From Onchidella celtica (lineage: Eukaryota; Mollusca; Gastropoda; Systellommatophora; Onchidiidae), in assembly GCA_963931925.1 (NCBI GenBank), contig OZ007575.1:38694846-38758845 (forward strand): a DNA stretch of 64,000 bases, in the 5' to 3' direction. The translations under genes and the position numbers were made by a program. The notes below the pieces were generated by a model that did not search any database, was not told where the DNA came from, and saw nothing but the letters and a program-made list of their open reading frames with translations. Below, piece after piece: positions 23,501 to 30,905 of this stretch; within the stretch, counting starts at the first letter, position 1; each line of letters begins with the position of its first letter.

Positions 23501-25362
23501 TTGGTTGTGAAATCAGATGTTCTTAAGAGGTTTCATTCCATGTTATATTATAAATATAATCCTTCTGTGAGCAGTTTCCACTTATCTTTATATAGACATT
23601 ATGATAAAACATTCTTCTCCTTTATCTTGACAGGTTACCATGCTATACTGGGACCAAGATATAAGACATCTGCCAATCCCAATGTTTTCCTCAACCAGAG
23701 CGGAGGCTCAGTAACTCCATCAACTTCCTTCATCCAGCAGTCAACGCCTATTAGTGAGTTTATTACAAGTCTTTGTTTGTTTTTTGGATTGACGCATGGA
23801 GAATTAATATATTACAAGTGATAAGTCGTGTTGAAATACACCTGTGATAGCTCATTGAGCAGGATCATAATTTTCTCATATGTCGGGGATTGTCTGCCCT
23901 AAGGCGGGCCTGTACCCTATCAAGATTTTTGTGCGTCCTCAACATGCCTGGCTATGTTCTTGTATTATATATTCGTAAAAATGTAGAATTAGCAGGTTAA
24001 CAGCTAGGTTCAGGCCTGTTGAGTGTTTTGGTCCATTTTCAGCCCTATGAAGTTTTTTTCAGTTCCCACACAGTTGTCTATTATGGAGTGGCAGTAGTAT
24101 AACCACTCATGATCTGTACATTACAAGCTGTATTTCAATGTGTGTCCTTCAGAGAAATTTCAAGGGATGAGATTGGGAAGAAAAAATAGGGAGGAAATTG
24201 TGCGTATACTGCAGATCAGTGTTTCTCAACATGGGCGCTTTTGATTGAGGGGTGGGGCCTTGGGGGGCAAAAACTTGATTGGAGGACGATTTGGGGGCAA
24301 CTGATTTGTTTAACAGCACTCGTGGACTGGGTTTTACGAATAGAAACAGCTAATGTTTTTTAGTGCATTTGGAAAGAATGCTTTCTGTTTTATAATGAAT
24401 AATCAACACACCTGTTGTCATTGACAAGGCTTTGAAAACTTAACATTATGATTTGGGAGTAGTATAATAACTGCCTGTGAAATGTATCTTTTGAGTTTGA
24501 ATAGGGAATTGGGGATGGGATGGAGGAAAGGAGGGGAGGGGGAGGGTGAAAGAAAATTTTGGAGCCTAAAGGGGTGATATTGCCTGAAAAAGGCTGAGAA
24601 CCATTGTTGTAGATCATATACCAGGACATCAAGAAAGCGATTTCCTGGATCAGGAATTTTTTTCTGGAAATCTTGTAATTACCAATTAATAGATAAAATA
24701 TAGCGGGATGGAGAAAAAAAAGAAGAAATTTATATATTATACTAATCATATTTGTGATGACTTCCAGTACCATCTCCCTGCTGCATAAATACATCTCAGG
24801 GAGTTTGGTAATAACCAATCAACCCCTTGCCTGCCGCTCATAGCCGAGTGCAAAAGGGGACAAAATAAGCAAATCTAAAAAATTACATACCATAAATCAC
24901 CGTATGCTTTCACAATACTTGTACATGCAAATGTCGCAAGTGAGTAGGTGGAACTAACTAGGAAATACAAATGTCAGGAATTGTCTCCACATAATCACTC
25001 AAAAATGCATACGAACTAGGCCTGAAACACTACAGGGCACATGGTGGTATAGTGAGATTGGACAGCCTGGAACCTTTCCGAGCGAAGCATTGAAGAGGTT
25101 AAATGGTAAGATATAGTCACTGCAGGAAAAAAAAAAGAACAAAATATTTTACATACACATAGTATTGTGATAACTTTCAGTGCCATCTCCCTGCTACAAA
25201 AATAAAAGGTTTTGTTTTCTGCATTTTCTTTCAGCCTCACCAAGCTACACTGGCAGGTCGTCACCCACTTCTCCGAAGCTTTGGTCTGTCTCCTACAACC
25301 AGCAAGATTCCCGTACCTCGCCTTACAAGAGATCTGCATATTCTTTAACACATAAATCATGA
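2348..25362 (+). CDS. NUP210: Nuclear pore membrane glycoprotein 210, C-terminal 17 exons
   Basis: NUP210 (gp210) is a type I membrane nucleoporin. Its large lumenal part lies in the perinuclear space and it has one membrane segment and a short cytoplasmic tail. Seventeen exons (2348-2527, 3502-3582, 5086-5217, 6364-6519, 7176-7267, 7976-8150, 8867-9042, 11756-11840, 12469-12601, 13638-13771, 14125-14248, 15581-15727, 21603-21856, 22456-22675, 22988-23110, 23634-23753, 25235-25362) join in frame through AG/GT boundaries with matching phases, giving about 819 residues. Against vertebrate NUP210 of about 1,890 residues this is the C-terminal ~43%. Recognisable parts are the IRIHAPLTRL...GITEQ block, the FGANQT-like FGLNQT motif, a Big_2-like segment (exon 13638-13771), the hydrophobic segment WFVICFIILLTAAAVLV and a Ser/Pro-rich tail (SPTSPK). 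The phase of the first visible exon implies upstream exons before base 1. A candidate polyA signal AATAAA is at 26854-26859. Introns otherwise hold repeats listed separately; introns 2528-3501, 5218-6363, 6520-7175 and 21857-22455 hold nothing else I recognise apart from the RTE copy at 3938. Confidence 0.93.
3502..3582 (+). CDS. NUP210: NUP210 exon, IHAPLTRL block
   Basis: 81 bases, phase 0 to 0, acceptor tttccag and donor gtatgt. It encodes the family-typical KGIRIHAPLTRLQTGT segment. Confidence 0.92.
3938..4738 (+). mobile_element. 5'-truncated RTE-type LINE with 12-bp target duplication
   Basis: This segment matches the last 801 bases of the two full-length copies at 16410 and 48861, starting just before the FADD motif of the reverse transcriptase and ending in the same short TGA/ATG repeat tail. 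The remaining reading frame (to 4720) is open and encodes the C-terminal part (RRRWRWIGHTLRRPG, then GLYPDPG). The 12-mer ttttctggttta flanks it at 3926-3937 and 4739-4750. It lies in a NUP210 intron, in the sense direction. Confidence 0.93.
5086..5217 (+). CDS. NUP210: NUP210 exon, GITEQETPFTFGNS block
   Basis: 132 bases, phase 0 to 0, acceptor ccccag and donor gtcagc. It encodes MPVYAVGITEQ through LIFTWSANSREV, a highly conserved NUP210 stretch. Confidence 0.92.
6364..6519 (+). CDS. NUP210: NUP210 exon
   Basis: 156 bases, phase 0 to 0, acceptor atttcag and donor gtgagt. It encodes SGIELPADNNFAQQ through EDAVPIT. The frame continues for 56 codons into the intron, but the donor and the next exon set the boundary. 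Confidence 0.88.
7176..7267 (+). CDS. NUP210: NUP210 exon
   Basis: 92 bases, entering in phase 0 and leaving in phase 2, encoding VFERLALLQPAV through NLKTN(R). Acceptor tcaacag, donor gtgaga. The split Arg codon is completed by the next exon. Confidence 0.88.
7430..7810. repeat. Dispersed repeat, copy 1 (unclassified)
   Basis: The stretch around 7695-7805 (aaatggatatgtccac, catcaaaaattga, gtgcttacatgttcaccctc) matches about 13440-13555. It is non-coding and intronic in NUP210. I could not find terminal repeats, so the class is open. Confidence 0.6.
7976..8150 (+). CDS. NUP210: NUP210 exon, FGLNQT motif
   Basis: 175 bases completing the Arg codon and ending in phase 0 at gtaagc. It encodes VHYFIIKDS through EEFGLNQTLVILIK, a strongly conserved gp210 segment with an N-glycosylation sequon (NQT). 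Confidence 0.9.
8366..8453. repeat. 28-bp tandem repeat, about 3 copies
   Basis: The unit ggttcattatgtctttgttc plus ttttctca is repeated about three times almost exactly. It lies in a NUP210 intron, 215 bases after a donor site. Confidence 0.9.
8867..9042 (+). CDS. NUP210: NUP210 exon, VKPVSYL block
   Basis: 176 bases, phase 0 in and phase 2 out, acceptor catgcag and donor gtaatt. It encodes VKPVSYLMINSD through GIRCN(R). Confidence 0.9.
9112..10816. mobile_element. piggyBac-like non-autonomous element (TTAA, CCCTTT ends)
   Basis: The left end reads TTAACCCTTTCGTATTT (9112) and the reverse complement of the right end reads TTAACCCTTTTGTGTTT (ending 10816). TTAA target duplication and CCYTTT-type inverted ends are hallmarks of piggyBac elements. 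The 1.7-kb interior has no transposase frame, so it would need a partner transposase. It lies inside a NUP210 intron. Confidence 0.8.
9828..10105. repeat. Imperfect inverted repeat inside the piggyBac-like element
   Basis: Arms at about 9828-9888 and 10038-10105 are near reverse complements (cttcaggggg...cccgtccgcgc against gcgcggacggg...ccccttcaggg). They could form a long hairpin, or mark a nested foldback element. Confidence 0.6.
11142..11674. mobile_element. hAT-like MITE with perfect 8-bp target duplication
   Basis: The element begins CAGTGTTTCTTTACCC and ends GTGAGAAACACTG, and is flanked by ctttaggt at 11134-11141 and 11675-11682. CAGTG ends with an 8-bp duplication are typical of the hAT superfamily. 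No coding capacity. It is intronic in NUP210. Confidence 0.88.
11756..11840 (+). CDS. NUP210: NUP210 exon
   Basis: 85 bases completing the split Arg codon, then YDLLHVSNGV through NTVLK, donor gtaagt. The intron before it (9043-11755) carries a piggyBac-like element and a hAT-like MITE. Confidence 0.88.
12469..12601 (+). CDS. NUP210: NUP210 exon, VWDKGKPAMADYI block
   Basis: 133 bases, phase 0 in and phase 1 out, acceptor gttgcag and donor gtaggc. It encodes VWDKGKP through SPIVAES and matches the VWD..HP..SDF region of vertebrate NUP210. Confidence 0.9.
13300..13560. repeat. Dispersed repeat, copy 2 (unclassified)
   Basis: Shares the order of blocks with 7430-7810: atgtgtccac, cttcatcaaaaattgatgca, gctgcttacaggttcaccct. 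Divergence is moderate. Intronic in NUP210. Confidence 0.6.
13638..13771 (+). CDS. NUP210: NUP210 exon, Big_2-like segment
   Basis: 134 bases, phase 1 in and phase 0 out, acceptor tctccag and donor gtaggt. GVAVWWKAQGEALRIE then GIAIARSVGRSTIMY has the pattern of a bacterial-type Ig group 2 fold, as known in gp210. Confidence 0.9.
14125..14248 (+). CDS. NUP210: NUP210 exon
   Basis: 124 bases, phase 0 in and phase 1 out, acceptor gagcag and donor gtaagt. It encodes VTVEPIKSIGVG through EDANIV. Confidence 0.88.
14320..14640 (-). other. Degenerate coding-like fragment of unknown origin
   Basis: On the minus strand a frame from 14537 down to 14262 reads EGRMCNKARRTRQIWNQVA then GRKTLKWIFEQGEELLWDWE. 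The segment is more GC-rich than surrounding intron sequence, as expected of former coding DNA. I do not recognise the family; it is probably a decayed transposon gene in the NUP210 intron. Confidence 0.35.
15581..15727 (+). CDS. NUP210: NUP210 exon
   Basis: 147 bases, phase 1 in and out, acceptor ctgtcag and donor gtaagc. It encodes GPNCSSMIAQHNF through FTVKPHFDADK. The following 5.9-kb intron contains a foldback repeat and two nested LINEs. Confidence 0.9.
15824..16038. repeat. Foldback repeat, copy 1
   Basis: Arms at about 15868-15950 and 15957-16035 are inverted copies (gccaaaatatggcaaaaagg and ctttttctttttgccatatt). The same arm sequence recurs at 43690-44090, so this is a dispersed foldback MITE. 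Confidence 0.65.
16531..16549 (+). other. Conserved hairpin in RTE 5' leader
   Basis: agttggc and gccaact form a perfect 7-bp stem around a 5-base loop, about 100 bases upstream of the ORF. The same hairpin is at 48982-49000. Its role is unknown. Confidence 0.5.
16651..19632 (+). CDS. RTE-type LINE endonuclease-reverse transcriptase, copy A
   Basis: An intact frame that makes the enzyme for target-primed reverse transcription. The frame is open from before 16615; I choose ATG 16651, giving 993 residues. In order I see an AP-type endonuclease (RIASWNVRSMYEAGK near residue 26; SETRW; MGDANAKIG; SDHH near residue 260), a basic linker, the reverse transcriptase (GKAAGPDQIPPE; NYRGITLLS; FLDYEKAFDSID; GVRQGCLLSPFLF; LDFADDLALL) and a C-terminal region with RRRWRWIGHTLRRPG and GRPRGTWRRARE. 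The active-site box is FADD rather than the commoner YADD, as in many RTE elements. No stop or frameshift is present, so the product could be active. It differs from copy B at only a few tens of residues. Confidence 0.93.
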   Translation: MKDNGQSRKDSTGLTAPSSNKSLRIASWNVRSMYEAGKSAQVTMEMRRYRLHILGVSETRWIQSGLKQPNSGEKILYSGREDKKHTEGVAIILSKHAQRSLRGWEPYGRRIILASFTTKNKNINMNIVQIYAPTNEATDEDKDDFYNQLQEIVDTLPRKDVNIIMGDANAKIGQDNTGYEDIMGCNGLGQMNENGERFASFCAFNSYVIGGSVFPHKRIHKATWISPDGVTENQIDHFCITRRFRRSLEDVIVQRGADVGSDHHMLLARLKLRLKKQGTRAGTKRRKFQVSLLDGDKKEEFQLTLRNRFKPLVDLEETVDLETHWAKVKGVFTSTCQDVLGEKKVEHKEWISQKSLDLIRIRRDLKEQVNASRTRSSRVGNQEEYRASAKEVKKSIKKDKEEFIAMLAEKAEKAATGGHMRILYQTTKTLAGKYGKPEVPVKDYNRKAIFGKEAQAKRWIEHFNSLLNRPPPSNPPDILPARNDLPISCDPPTKAEINDAIKQLNRGKAAGPDQIPPEALKADAAGAAEGLHSLFSRIWIGGKFPKDWKEGHLVKLPKKGDLSNCSNYRGITLLSIPGKVFNRIILKRIQNATDPKLREEQAGFRSNRSTTDQIATLRIIVEQSLEWNSQLIVNFLDYEKAFDSIDRETLWRILRHYGIPEKMVNLIKSMYEGTSCRVVHDGELTDSFDIKTGVRQGCLLSPFLFVLVIDWLMKETTSGGRNGIQWTPWTQLDDLDFADDLALLSHTHDQMQAKTTALNKISESIGLRIHPAKSKVLKIVAPPSAQVRVGDQPLEDVESFCYLGSIIDNKGGTEAEVKARIGKAQAAFTSLSKIWRTKDISLKTKLRIFNSNVKSVLLYGCETWNASQACIKRIQVFINRCLRKLLKIRWTDKVSNEIVWKRTRQSPVREEIGRRRWRWIGHTLRRPGNSITKKVLDWNPQGKRSRGRPRGTWRRARENDVQRSGKTWNNVKRLAHDREGWKVFVGGLYPDPG
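21603..21856 (+). CDS. NUP210: NUP210 exon
   Basis: 254 bases, phase 1 in and phase 0 out, acceptor ttccag and donor gtaaga. It encodes GQHGCRVNQVTSS through NKIISDLQ. Confidence 0.88.
22456..22675 (+). CDS. NUP210: NUP210 exon, last lumenal domain
   Basis: 220 bases, phase 0 in and phase 1 out, acceptor gatcag and donor gtgagt. It encodes VTVSDSTLVEALG through KPEIP, just before the membrane-proximal segment. Confidence 0.88.
22988..23110 (+). CDS. NUP210: NUP210 exon, transmembrane segment
   Basis: 123 bases, phase 1 in and out, acceptor atttcag and donor gtaagt. It encodes ALHGYRRDLSWSNLL then the hydrophobic run WFVICFIILLTAAAVLV, the single membrane anchor expected near the C-terminus of gp210. 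Its 3' half and donor are duplicated downstream. Confidence 0.9.
23072..23362. repeat. Tandem duplication of NUP210 TM-exon end and donor site
   Basis: Block 23072-23220 (ttcattattctcttgactgc ... gtgggtaagtcc ... ccatacacaaca ... gagaaatcttatt) is repeated as 23227-23362 (ttcattattttcttacctgc ... gtgggtatgtct ... ccatacacaaca). The second copy is diverged and includes a decayed splice donor. Confidence 0.8.
23634..23753 (+). CDS. NUP210: NUP210 exon, cytoplasmic tail start
   Basis: 120 bases, phase 1 in and out, acceptor ttgacag and donor gtgagt. It encodes GYHAILGPRYKTSANP through STPI(T). Confidence 0.88.
24217..24606. mobile_element. hAT-like MITE, about 390 bp
   Basis: Starts CAGTGTTTCTCAACATGGG and ends GGCTGAGAACCATTG. 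The flanks ctgcagat (24209-24216) and ttgtagat (24607-24614) agree at 6 of 8 positions, consistent with an aged 8-bp duplication. Intronic in NUP210. Confidence 0.75.
24828..25102. mobile_element. Candidate TTAA-type MITE
   Basis: The left side reads aaccccttgcctgcc and the reverse complement of the right side reads ttaacctcttcaatgc, a weak inverted match to CCYTT-type piggyBac ends. TTAA is intact only on the right (25099-25102). Confidence 0.4.
25235..25362 (+). CDS. NUP210: NUP210 terminal exon
   Basis: Acceptor ctttcag, then 41 codons (SPSYTGRSSPTSPK through LTHKS) and TGA at 25360-25362. The Ser/Pro-rich tail with SSPTSPK resembles the SSPTSP tail of vertebrate NUP210. Confidence 0.9.
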
Positions 25363-25612
25363 GAGCAAGAGAGTGAGAGTGTGTGTGGGTGTGTGGGCAA
25401 ATGCAGCGTTTAGTGTAAGAATGTGGTGATATTGTTTTGAACGTTTGAGAATCCTATGAAGCGTGTTTGTGTTTCAGTGATATGGATGTGTCATGCATGT
25501 ATGAGAAAGGATATAATGTGTGTATACATCCATGATGACTGCAAGTTGACAGAAGAAGTGGAGAATGTAGTGCATCTAGCATGGTTATTCATACCTTAAA
25601 CCTCGCAGTGTT

Positions 25613-25820
25613 TGGGCCACAATATCGTGGGTTTTTTTTCTCCCTGTCCACTAATGATAAGACCACGATTTCATGGTCCTCACTTCCTGGGCCCCAGTTG
25701 CTAAGCCCATGATATTGTGGTCACATCTCCCTTGTCCACCAATGATGAGGCCACGAATTTCTGCTACCATTTCCTCAGGGCCCAGTTGATAGGCCTACAG
25801 TATCATGGTTTGTGACGTCT
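25613..25820. repeat. ~94-bp tandem repeat with near-palindromic cores in NUP210 3' region
   Basis: Two and a half diverged units each carry a near-palindrome of the type ccacaatatcgtgg / cccatgatattgtgg and the block tgtccaccaatgat. It starts about 250 bases after the NUP210 stop, so it probably lies in the 3' untranslated region. Confidence 0.65.
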
Positions 25821-26853
25821 TCTGTTTTTTTTTTTTGGTGCTTAAATTGCGGGGTTTTCTTGGAGCTTGCACAGGCCTATCAACCGAGGGACAAGTGGAA
25901 GCAGATTTCCGTATCTCTGCGAGGTTTAATCCTGTCTCAGATAGTCCTGTTCTCTGTATCAGCATTCCAAGGAGAGGGAGAAAGTATATCCTATAAGTGA
26001 ATGTACAGGAAAAAAAGTGCATACGTGTAGGTCGTTGTTTGGCAGATGTTACTAAAACAGTTAGCACAGTTTGGCCAAACTGTAACAAAGTGTAATCCTG
26101 CTCTTGCAGTCACTTATGGCTCTACTATACTTCCTGCTTCAAATCGTCAGGCATAAGTTTCTATGAAACTTACACACATGAATTTACACATTTTAGACAG
26201 AATGCTTTATAATTAATGCCTAGTTTTAAAATTACTGGTTGATGAAGAAAAGACTATTCTGTTACCAATTTTTGAAAGGAGAAAAACACATGCAACCCAC
26301 CTGGTCAAATGACACCATGTTCCTGGATGTAAACACCATCTGTGGCAGAGTGTTACGCTTTTTTTTTTTTAGTGTACTTCCCAAAATAGTTGCAATTGTT
26401 GTTTGAAGATGCTGGTTAGACAAAGGATAGGCTGAGTTTGATAGTTAAATGGCTTATGCTTTTTGAGGTGTGCTTTAGGAAAACTCATCATTTTCACTCA
26501 GTTTAACAGGATGTGGAAGAAGTTTATAGAAATTAAATGCATTATGCTATCAGTATGCAGAATTGATTGAACATTAATATCTGGAGACTATGAAATATTG
26601 CATAATAGAAATACTGTTACTTGGTTGAGATTTGCACAGTGAACATTCACTACTAGTAAATTATAAATATATTAAGCAACAGCCTCAGTTTAATCATTGC
26701 CTGTTGTTCAGTATCAAGAAGGCTTGTTACAAAGTTAAAATATGGGGGGAAAAAAAAGAAGATGAGTCATATTTTGCAAAGCCAATTGCAGGCAACCAAA
26801 AGCAAAAAGACTACAATGAATTCTATTTCAAAAAAAAAAAAAAAAACATTCTA

Positions 26854-26859
26854 AATAAA
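26854..26859 (+). promoter_or_regulatory. Candidate polyadenylation signal for NUP210
   Basis: AATAAA followed closely by further A-rich hexamers, about 1.5 kb after the NUP210 stop. The assignment is by position only. Confidence 0.35.
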
Positions 26860-26869
26860 GTAAAATAAA

Positions 26870-27729
26870 TTTCAAGATTGACTTAGACCTCCACAAGGTT
26901 TTTCAAATTCTCTCAAAATTTCTTTCACTACGGTATTTCAAGTTTTTATGGTCTGATAAAAGCCCTGATGTCTGAAAACTTATATTCTTTTTTTGTCTGT
27001 TTGAATGTACACTTCTGTTAGAATTCATGGAACAATTCAATTATTATTTGTTGCTAATTTTAGGGCATTGTAATTTTGCAAAATGTATTGTTAGTGGTTT
27101 TGAATTCTAAGTGGGGTATATTTAGTTTTTGTGGATGGAATTTCTCTTTCTTTTTTTAATTGTGAGATTAACTTTTATGTATTAGTTATTGTTGGATTGC
27201 TCAGGCATTACCATTCCATTAATTTTTTTCAGCTGACAGGAAAGTTTCTGATTTATTAGGTGTATTCTTCATATAAAGTGTTCTCAGGGTTTGTCAAATA
27301 GTCAGATGGCCTTAGGCTGTGAGGCCCCCGAGAAACAAACTCCAAAAAGTCGTAGATTCAATGTCAACCAAAGCTGGTGGACCTAGTGAAGTGGTCACAG
27401 TTTGATTTTTCTTTGTTTCACTGGATGAGTGAGGAGATTGGACAGTAGAGAGATTTATTTTATTTTTTTTCACATGATGATCTGTCCACAGATTTACATT
27501 TAAGTTGATGTAGTACATTGCAGTGTGGAGGACACTGGAGGAAAATGTTACAGAAAGGTGACTTATTAGTCTTAGATTTTTCTGACCCCAAAGAGATATT
27601 GTGCCAGTGTGTTCTGGCAGAGTGAGAAATTATAAGGAATGTGTTGAACAATCCTAACTGAGTTTTTGCAAATTTTTCAGAAGCAGCAAAAAACTGAATA
27701 GCCTTCTTTATCAAACTTCATAGTTATGG
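26870..27729. other. Intergenic stretch without recognised genes
   Basis: AT-rich sequence with no frame or repeat that I can assign; it follows the probable 3' end of NUP210. Confidence 0.5.
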
Positions 27730-28540
27730 TACAGTCCAATCCACTTATCTCGACATGGCTTTTGTCGACATTCTGGGTAACTCGACACAATTTTGAAGTT
27801 CTAACCTGGTCTGTCTTTAATGCTACTAAATATTTCCCGTAACTCGTGTTATTCCATTCTTTCCTCTTATATCGATATATTTCTCCCCAACCAGAGCACA
27901 AGCGCACTAGATCTACTACTGTGCTGCCAAAAATGCCCACGCTACTCCCCGCATAAAAGAACTCTATTTTTTTTTTGTGGTGCTGGCGGGGAGAGGTAGG
28001 AGATGGAGTGTACGGACACAATATGACCCTTGGCTTCTATTACATTAACCGAGTGTAGAGTGCCATGCATAAGAGCACGGCAGTAAAAATACAGAGTACT
28101 ACAGACTGGGTTTTTTTTTTTTTAAACTAAACATTTGTGCTCCGTTGGTACTAGGCCTCGACCTAGATCTCTTGGTTAACTGCCGTACTCTGTGTGTATT
28201 GGTATCATCACTTCTTATGAAGAAACAGTCAGGTCGAGGTAAAAAAGAAATAGTAAAAAACTGGGCCGATGTCCGCAAATGTTTGCCACGCAACTGCTCC
28301 ACACAACAATGATATTGGAGGAACAGGTGACAGTATGCCGATAATTAGAAGAAAATGGGAATAACCGCATTATTATTATTGGACACTCTTTCCCATAATG
28401 GTGATGTTTGATCCCCCCCCCCCATTTTTTATTATTTTTTTTGGGTTCTTTTCCACCACTAATCTGCTTTTTCGACTTTCTCTTTACACGACACAGTCCA
28501 GACGGTCCCACTGATGTCGAGCTATTAGGATTGCACTGTA
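27730..28540. mobile_element. pogo/Tigger-like MITE, copy 1 (811 bp)
   Basis: The left end reads TACAGTCCAATCCACTTATC and the reverse complement of the right end reads TACAGTGCAATCCTAATAGC. The inverted ends start with CAGT after a TA target, as in pogo/Tigger-type Tc1-mariner elements. The interior is diverged but collinear with 61861-62700. No transposase frame remains. Confidence 0.85.
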
Positions 28541-29498
28541 TTTTAAAGAAATATTATTTAACCCATAGTTATCAGAATTTAATCCCTAATTTACAACACA
28601 ACCACTTGCCTGTCAAGGGCTACAAAATTGCCAAATATCTCAATAAAAATTATTTTTTTTTAAGTTGAGTTCTGGTAGTTTTTCGTGCAGCCCTCTGTGT
28701 TTGCTACTTTCGAACAGGGGCATAAGACAACAGTTGATCAGAGTTGAGTAAAAGATGTGGAAAAGTATGATTTGTTTGATCTGGTTGGGAGTATAGTTGG
28801 ACCGAACTTGGTGCCTTGCAGTAACAATTTTAGGACATGAAAATTTTATGTTATTATGATCTATTTCTGTTTGTTGATTTTTTATATTTGTATTATTTTT
28901 TTTTTTTGCTAGAAAAAGTTTGATAAGAGATCATTGCCTTCTTTTATATGACCTTCATAAAAACTACAAGGCGGTTAAACAAGTTAAAAATATAACTCCT
29001 TACACTGGCTATAGAGCAAGAGGATTAGAAATAGAGGGCGTAGTCAAATTTGTTACTGAGAAATCAGTAAAACTTTGGTGAGCCTTTGTCAATTTCATAG
29101 CATGAGAATTTCTGGAGTGCGTTTTGCTATGATTCCCCGTTTTGCTATGATTCAGATTACCATTAAAGTTAGAGTATCACTAGCTCAGGTATTTTTTTTG
29201 CCCATGGCTTAAGAGATCAAAACTGGTTTTGTGCTCATTATATCTTTGCAGTTGACTTAAACATTTTATTTTTTAATTTAGAAAATTTGTTGACCAAACC
29301 TTACAGTTCAGTGGATTTTCTGAACTGAGATTGAGGATTGTTTTCATTTCACTTTCAGCTCTTTAGAGATTATTGCTTGATGTATTATAGGCCCATTGCG
29401 AATGACGTCACAGAGTTTTTGTTTTGTACTTCCGACACCCAAAATGGCAAGTGGACTAGCTGACGAATGTAACTTCGAGATATGTCTAAGCGTTTAAA

Positions 29499-29660
29499 AT
29501 GCCTGCTGGTTGCAGTGCAGTTGACTGTTATGACGGGTGGAAAGGATGGATCCAAGCTGGTCAGATTCCCTACCATCGGTGTAAACAAGGGAAAGGAAGT
29601 GAAAGAATTGACAGAATGTCTTCCATGTGCGCGTACATGTGTCATTGTTTACCGTAGTTG
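29499..29660 (+). pseudogene. Frameshifted THAP zinc-finger remnant
   Basis: ATG at 29499 starts MPAGCSAVDCYDGWKG, which matches the MPxxCxxxxC start of THAP domains. After a frameshift near 29545 the next frame reads GSKLVRFPTIG, matching the conserved FHRFP block. The later Cx2H part is not recognisable. THAP domains bind DNA and occur in P-element and Kolobok-type transposases and in host factors. Confidence 0.6.
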
Positions 29661-30137
29661 ATTTGAGGTCTTTATTTTAGGAGGTTCGCTGCCCTTGGCA
29701 TTTACACCTCACTTTACTTGTTTTATTATTTCTTGTTCTGGGGGGGGGGGGGGGGGGGGGGGGAGATGATATGGATAAATTTTAATCTATTAATTTCAAT
29801 TTTGCCCGGGCAGCGGCCTTTCGGCCTGCTCTTTACGATTTCCAACTGCCAAGGTATCTTTAACGTGCGCAACGTGCACACGGGCCCTCCGAATTTTTTC
29901 GTCTTTATCCGAGAAGACTAGGTACTCGATCCTACCCCCCAATAGGACCAGGGACTTGAAAATATGAGAAAAATCCAATTTCCAAGAACTACTCGATCCT
30001 ACCCCCCAATAGGACCAGGGACCTGAAAATATGAGAAAAATCCACTTTCCAACATGCCTGCACTGCCCGGGTTTAGAACCCGGGACCCTTGGCATGAGAG
30101 GCGAGCACCTTGCCTCTAGACCACCTTGTCTCCCACC
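29659..30137 (-). mobile_element. tRNA-derived SINE, copy 1 (14-bp target duplication)
   Basis: On the minus strand the head reads tctagaggcaaggtgctcgc then ggttctaaacccgggc, a tRNA-like A box and B box. It is flanked by ttgtttaccgtagt at 29645-29658 and 30138-30151. It contains a duplicated ~63-bp block (about 29925-30050) and a G/C homopolymer tract near 29741-29763. A relative is at 58312-58730. Confidence 0.85.
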
Positions 30138-30627
30138 TTGTTTACCGTAGTGAACTTTTTTTTTAGCTTGCCGCGGATTGGTTTGCGAGGCCTGAAGTGC
30201 TCGCAGTGCATATCAGCTAACAAATCAAAATCAATGCTACCATGGTTATGTATTGGTCCTTACAACTAAAATGGCTGATATCCGCAATGGGCCTATTTAG
30301 TGGACTTCGTGCATGTAATTCTTGATCATGTTGTGGATTTTTTTTCAGTATTTCTTTTTTATTTGTAACTGAGAAAATTGTGATGATAAGTAATTTAGGA
30401 GTTAAAACTTTCCTGGGGTTACTATCTTTCTAAGTATCAACAGTATTGTTTGGCCTCGGTATTTTGGGGGGGGGGTGTGTATGTGTGCGTGCTTGCGTTT
30501 GTGTGTGTCTCACAAAACAACCTAATTTAAGTGAATGAGCAGTGTGGTTACATTCACATATTCCTGATGCTAAATTTACTATGGTATTGTATGGTTGATG
30601 GTGTTCTTTATCTTTCTGTGCGCCCAC

Positions 30628-30905
30628 CCCCCTCTTCCCCAGTAGTTAGAAAAACACCGATATTGCTAATGTTGATGGCCCCAGTTCAACGTACAACCCC
30701 CCCCCCCCCCCCCCCTAGTAGTTAGAAAAACACTGATGTTACCAATGTTGATGGCCCCAGTTCAACCTACACTCCCTTCCCCAGTAGTTAGAAAAACACT
30801 GATGTTACTAATGTTGATGGCCCCAGTTCAACGTACGCCCCCTTCCCCAGTAGTTAGAAAAACACTGATGTTACTAATGTTGATGGCCCCAGCTCAGCAT
30901 ATTCT
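30628..30905. repeat. ~66-80-bp tandem repeat, four copies
   Basis: Unit: agtagttagaaaaacactga, then tgttactaatgttgatggcc, then ccagttcaacgtac and a C-rich spacer. Four copies, separated by C tracts of varying length (one run of C at about 30698-30715). Confidence 0.92.

Larger units (their letters stand above)
29388..30295 (+). mobile_element. THAP-remnant DNA element (TAGGCCCATTGCG ends) split by a SINE
   Basis: Ends TAGGCCCATTGCG (29388) and CGCAATGGGCCTA (30295) are inverted copies, with TA at both outer edges. Removing the 479-bp SINE and one 14-bp duplication leaves about 415 bp. The interior has a broken THAP-type zinc finger, so it probably derives from a THAP-bearing DNA transposon or captured gene piece. 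Confidence 0.7.

Noticed and set aside
27677..28302. Minus-strand ORFs inside the pogo-like MITE
   Set aside because: The matching frames in the other copy (61836-62460) are shifted and show no transposase motif, so coding is not supported.
29718..29921. 67-residue glycine-rich ORF
   Set aside because: It is created by the homopolymer G tract inside the minus-strand SINE.
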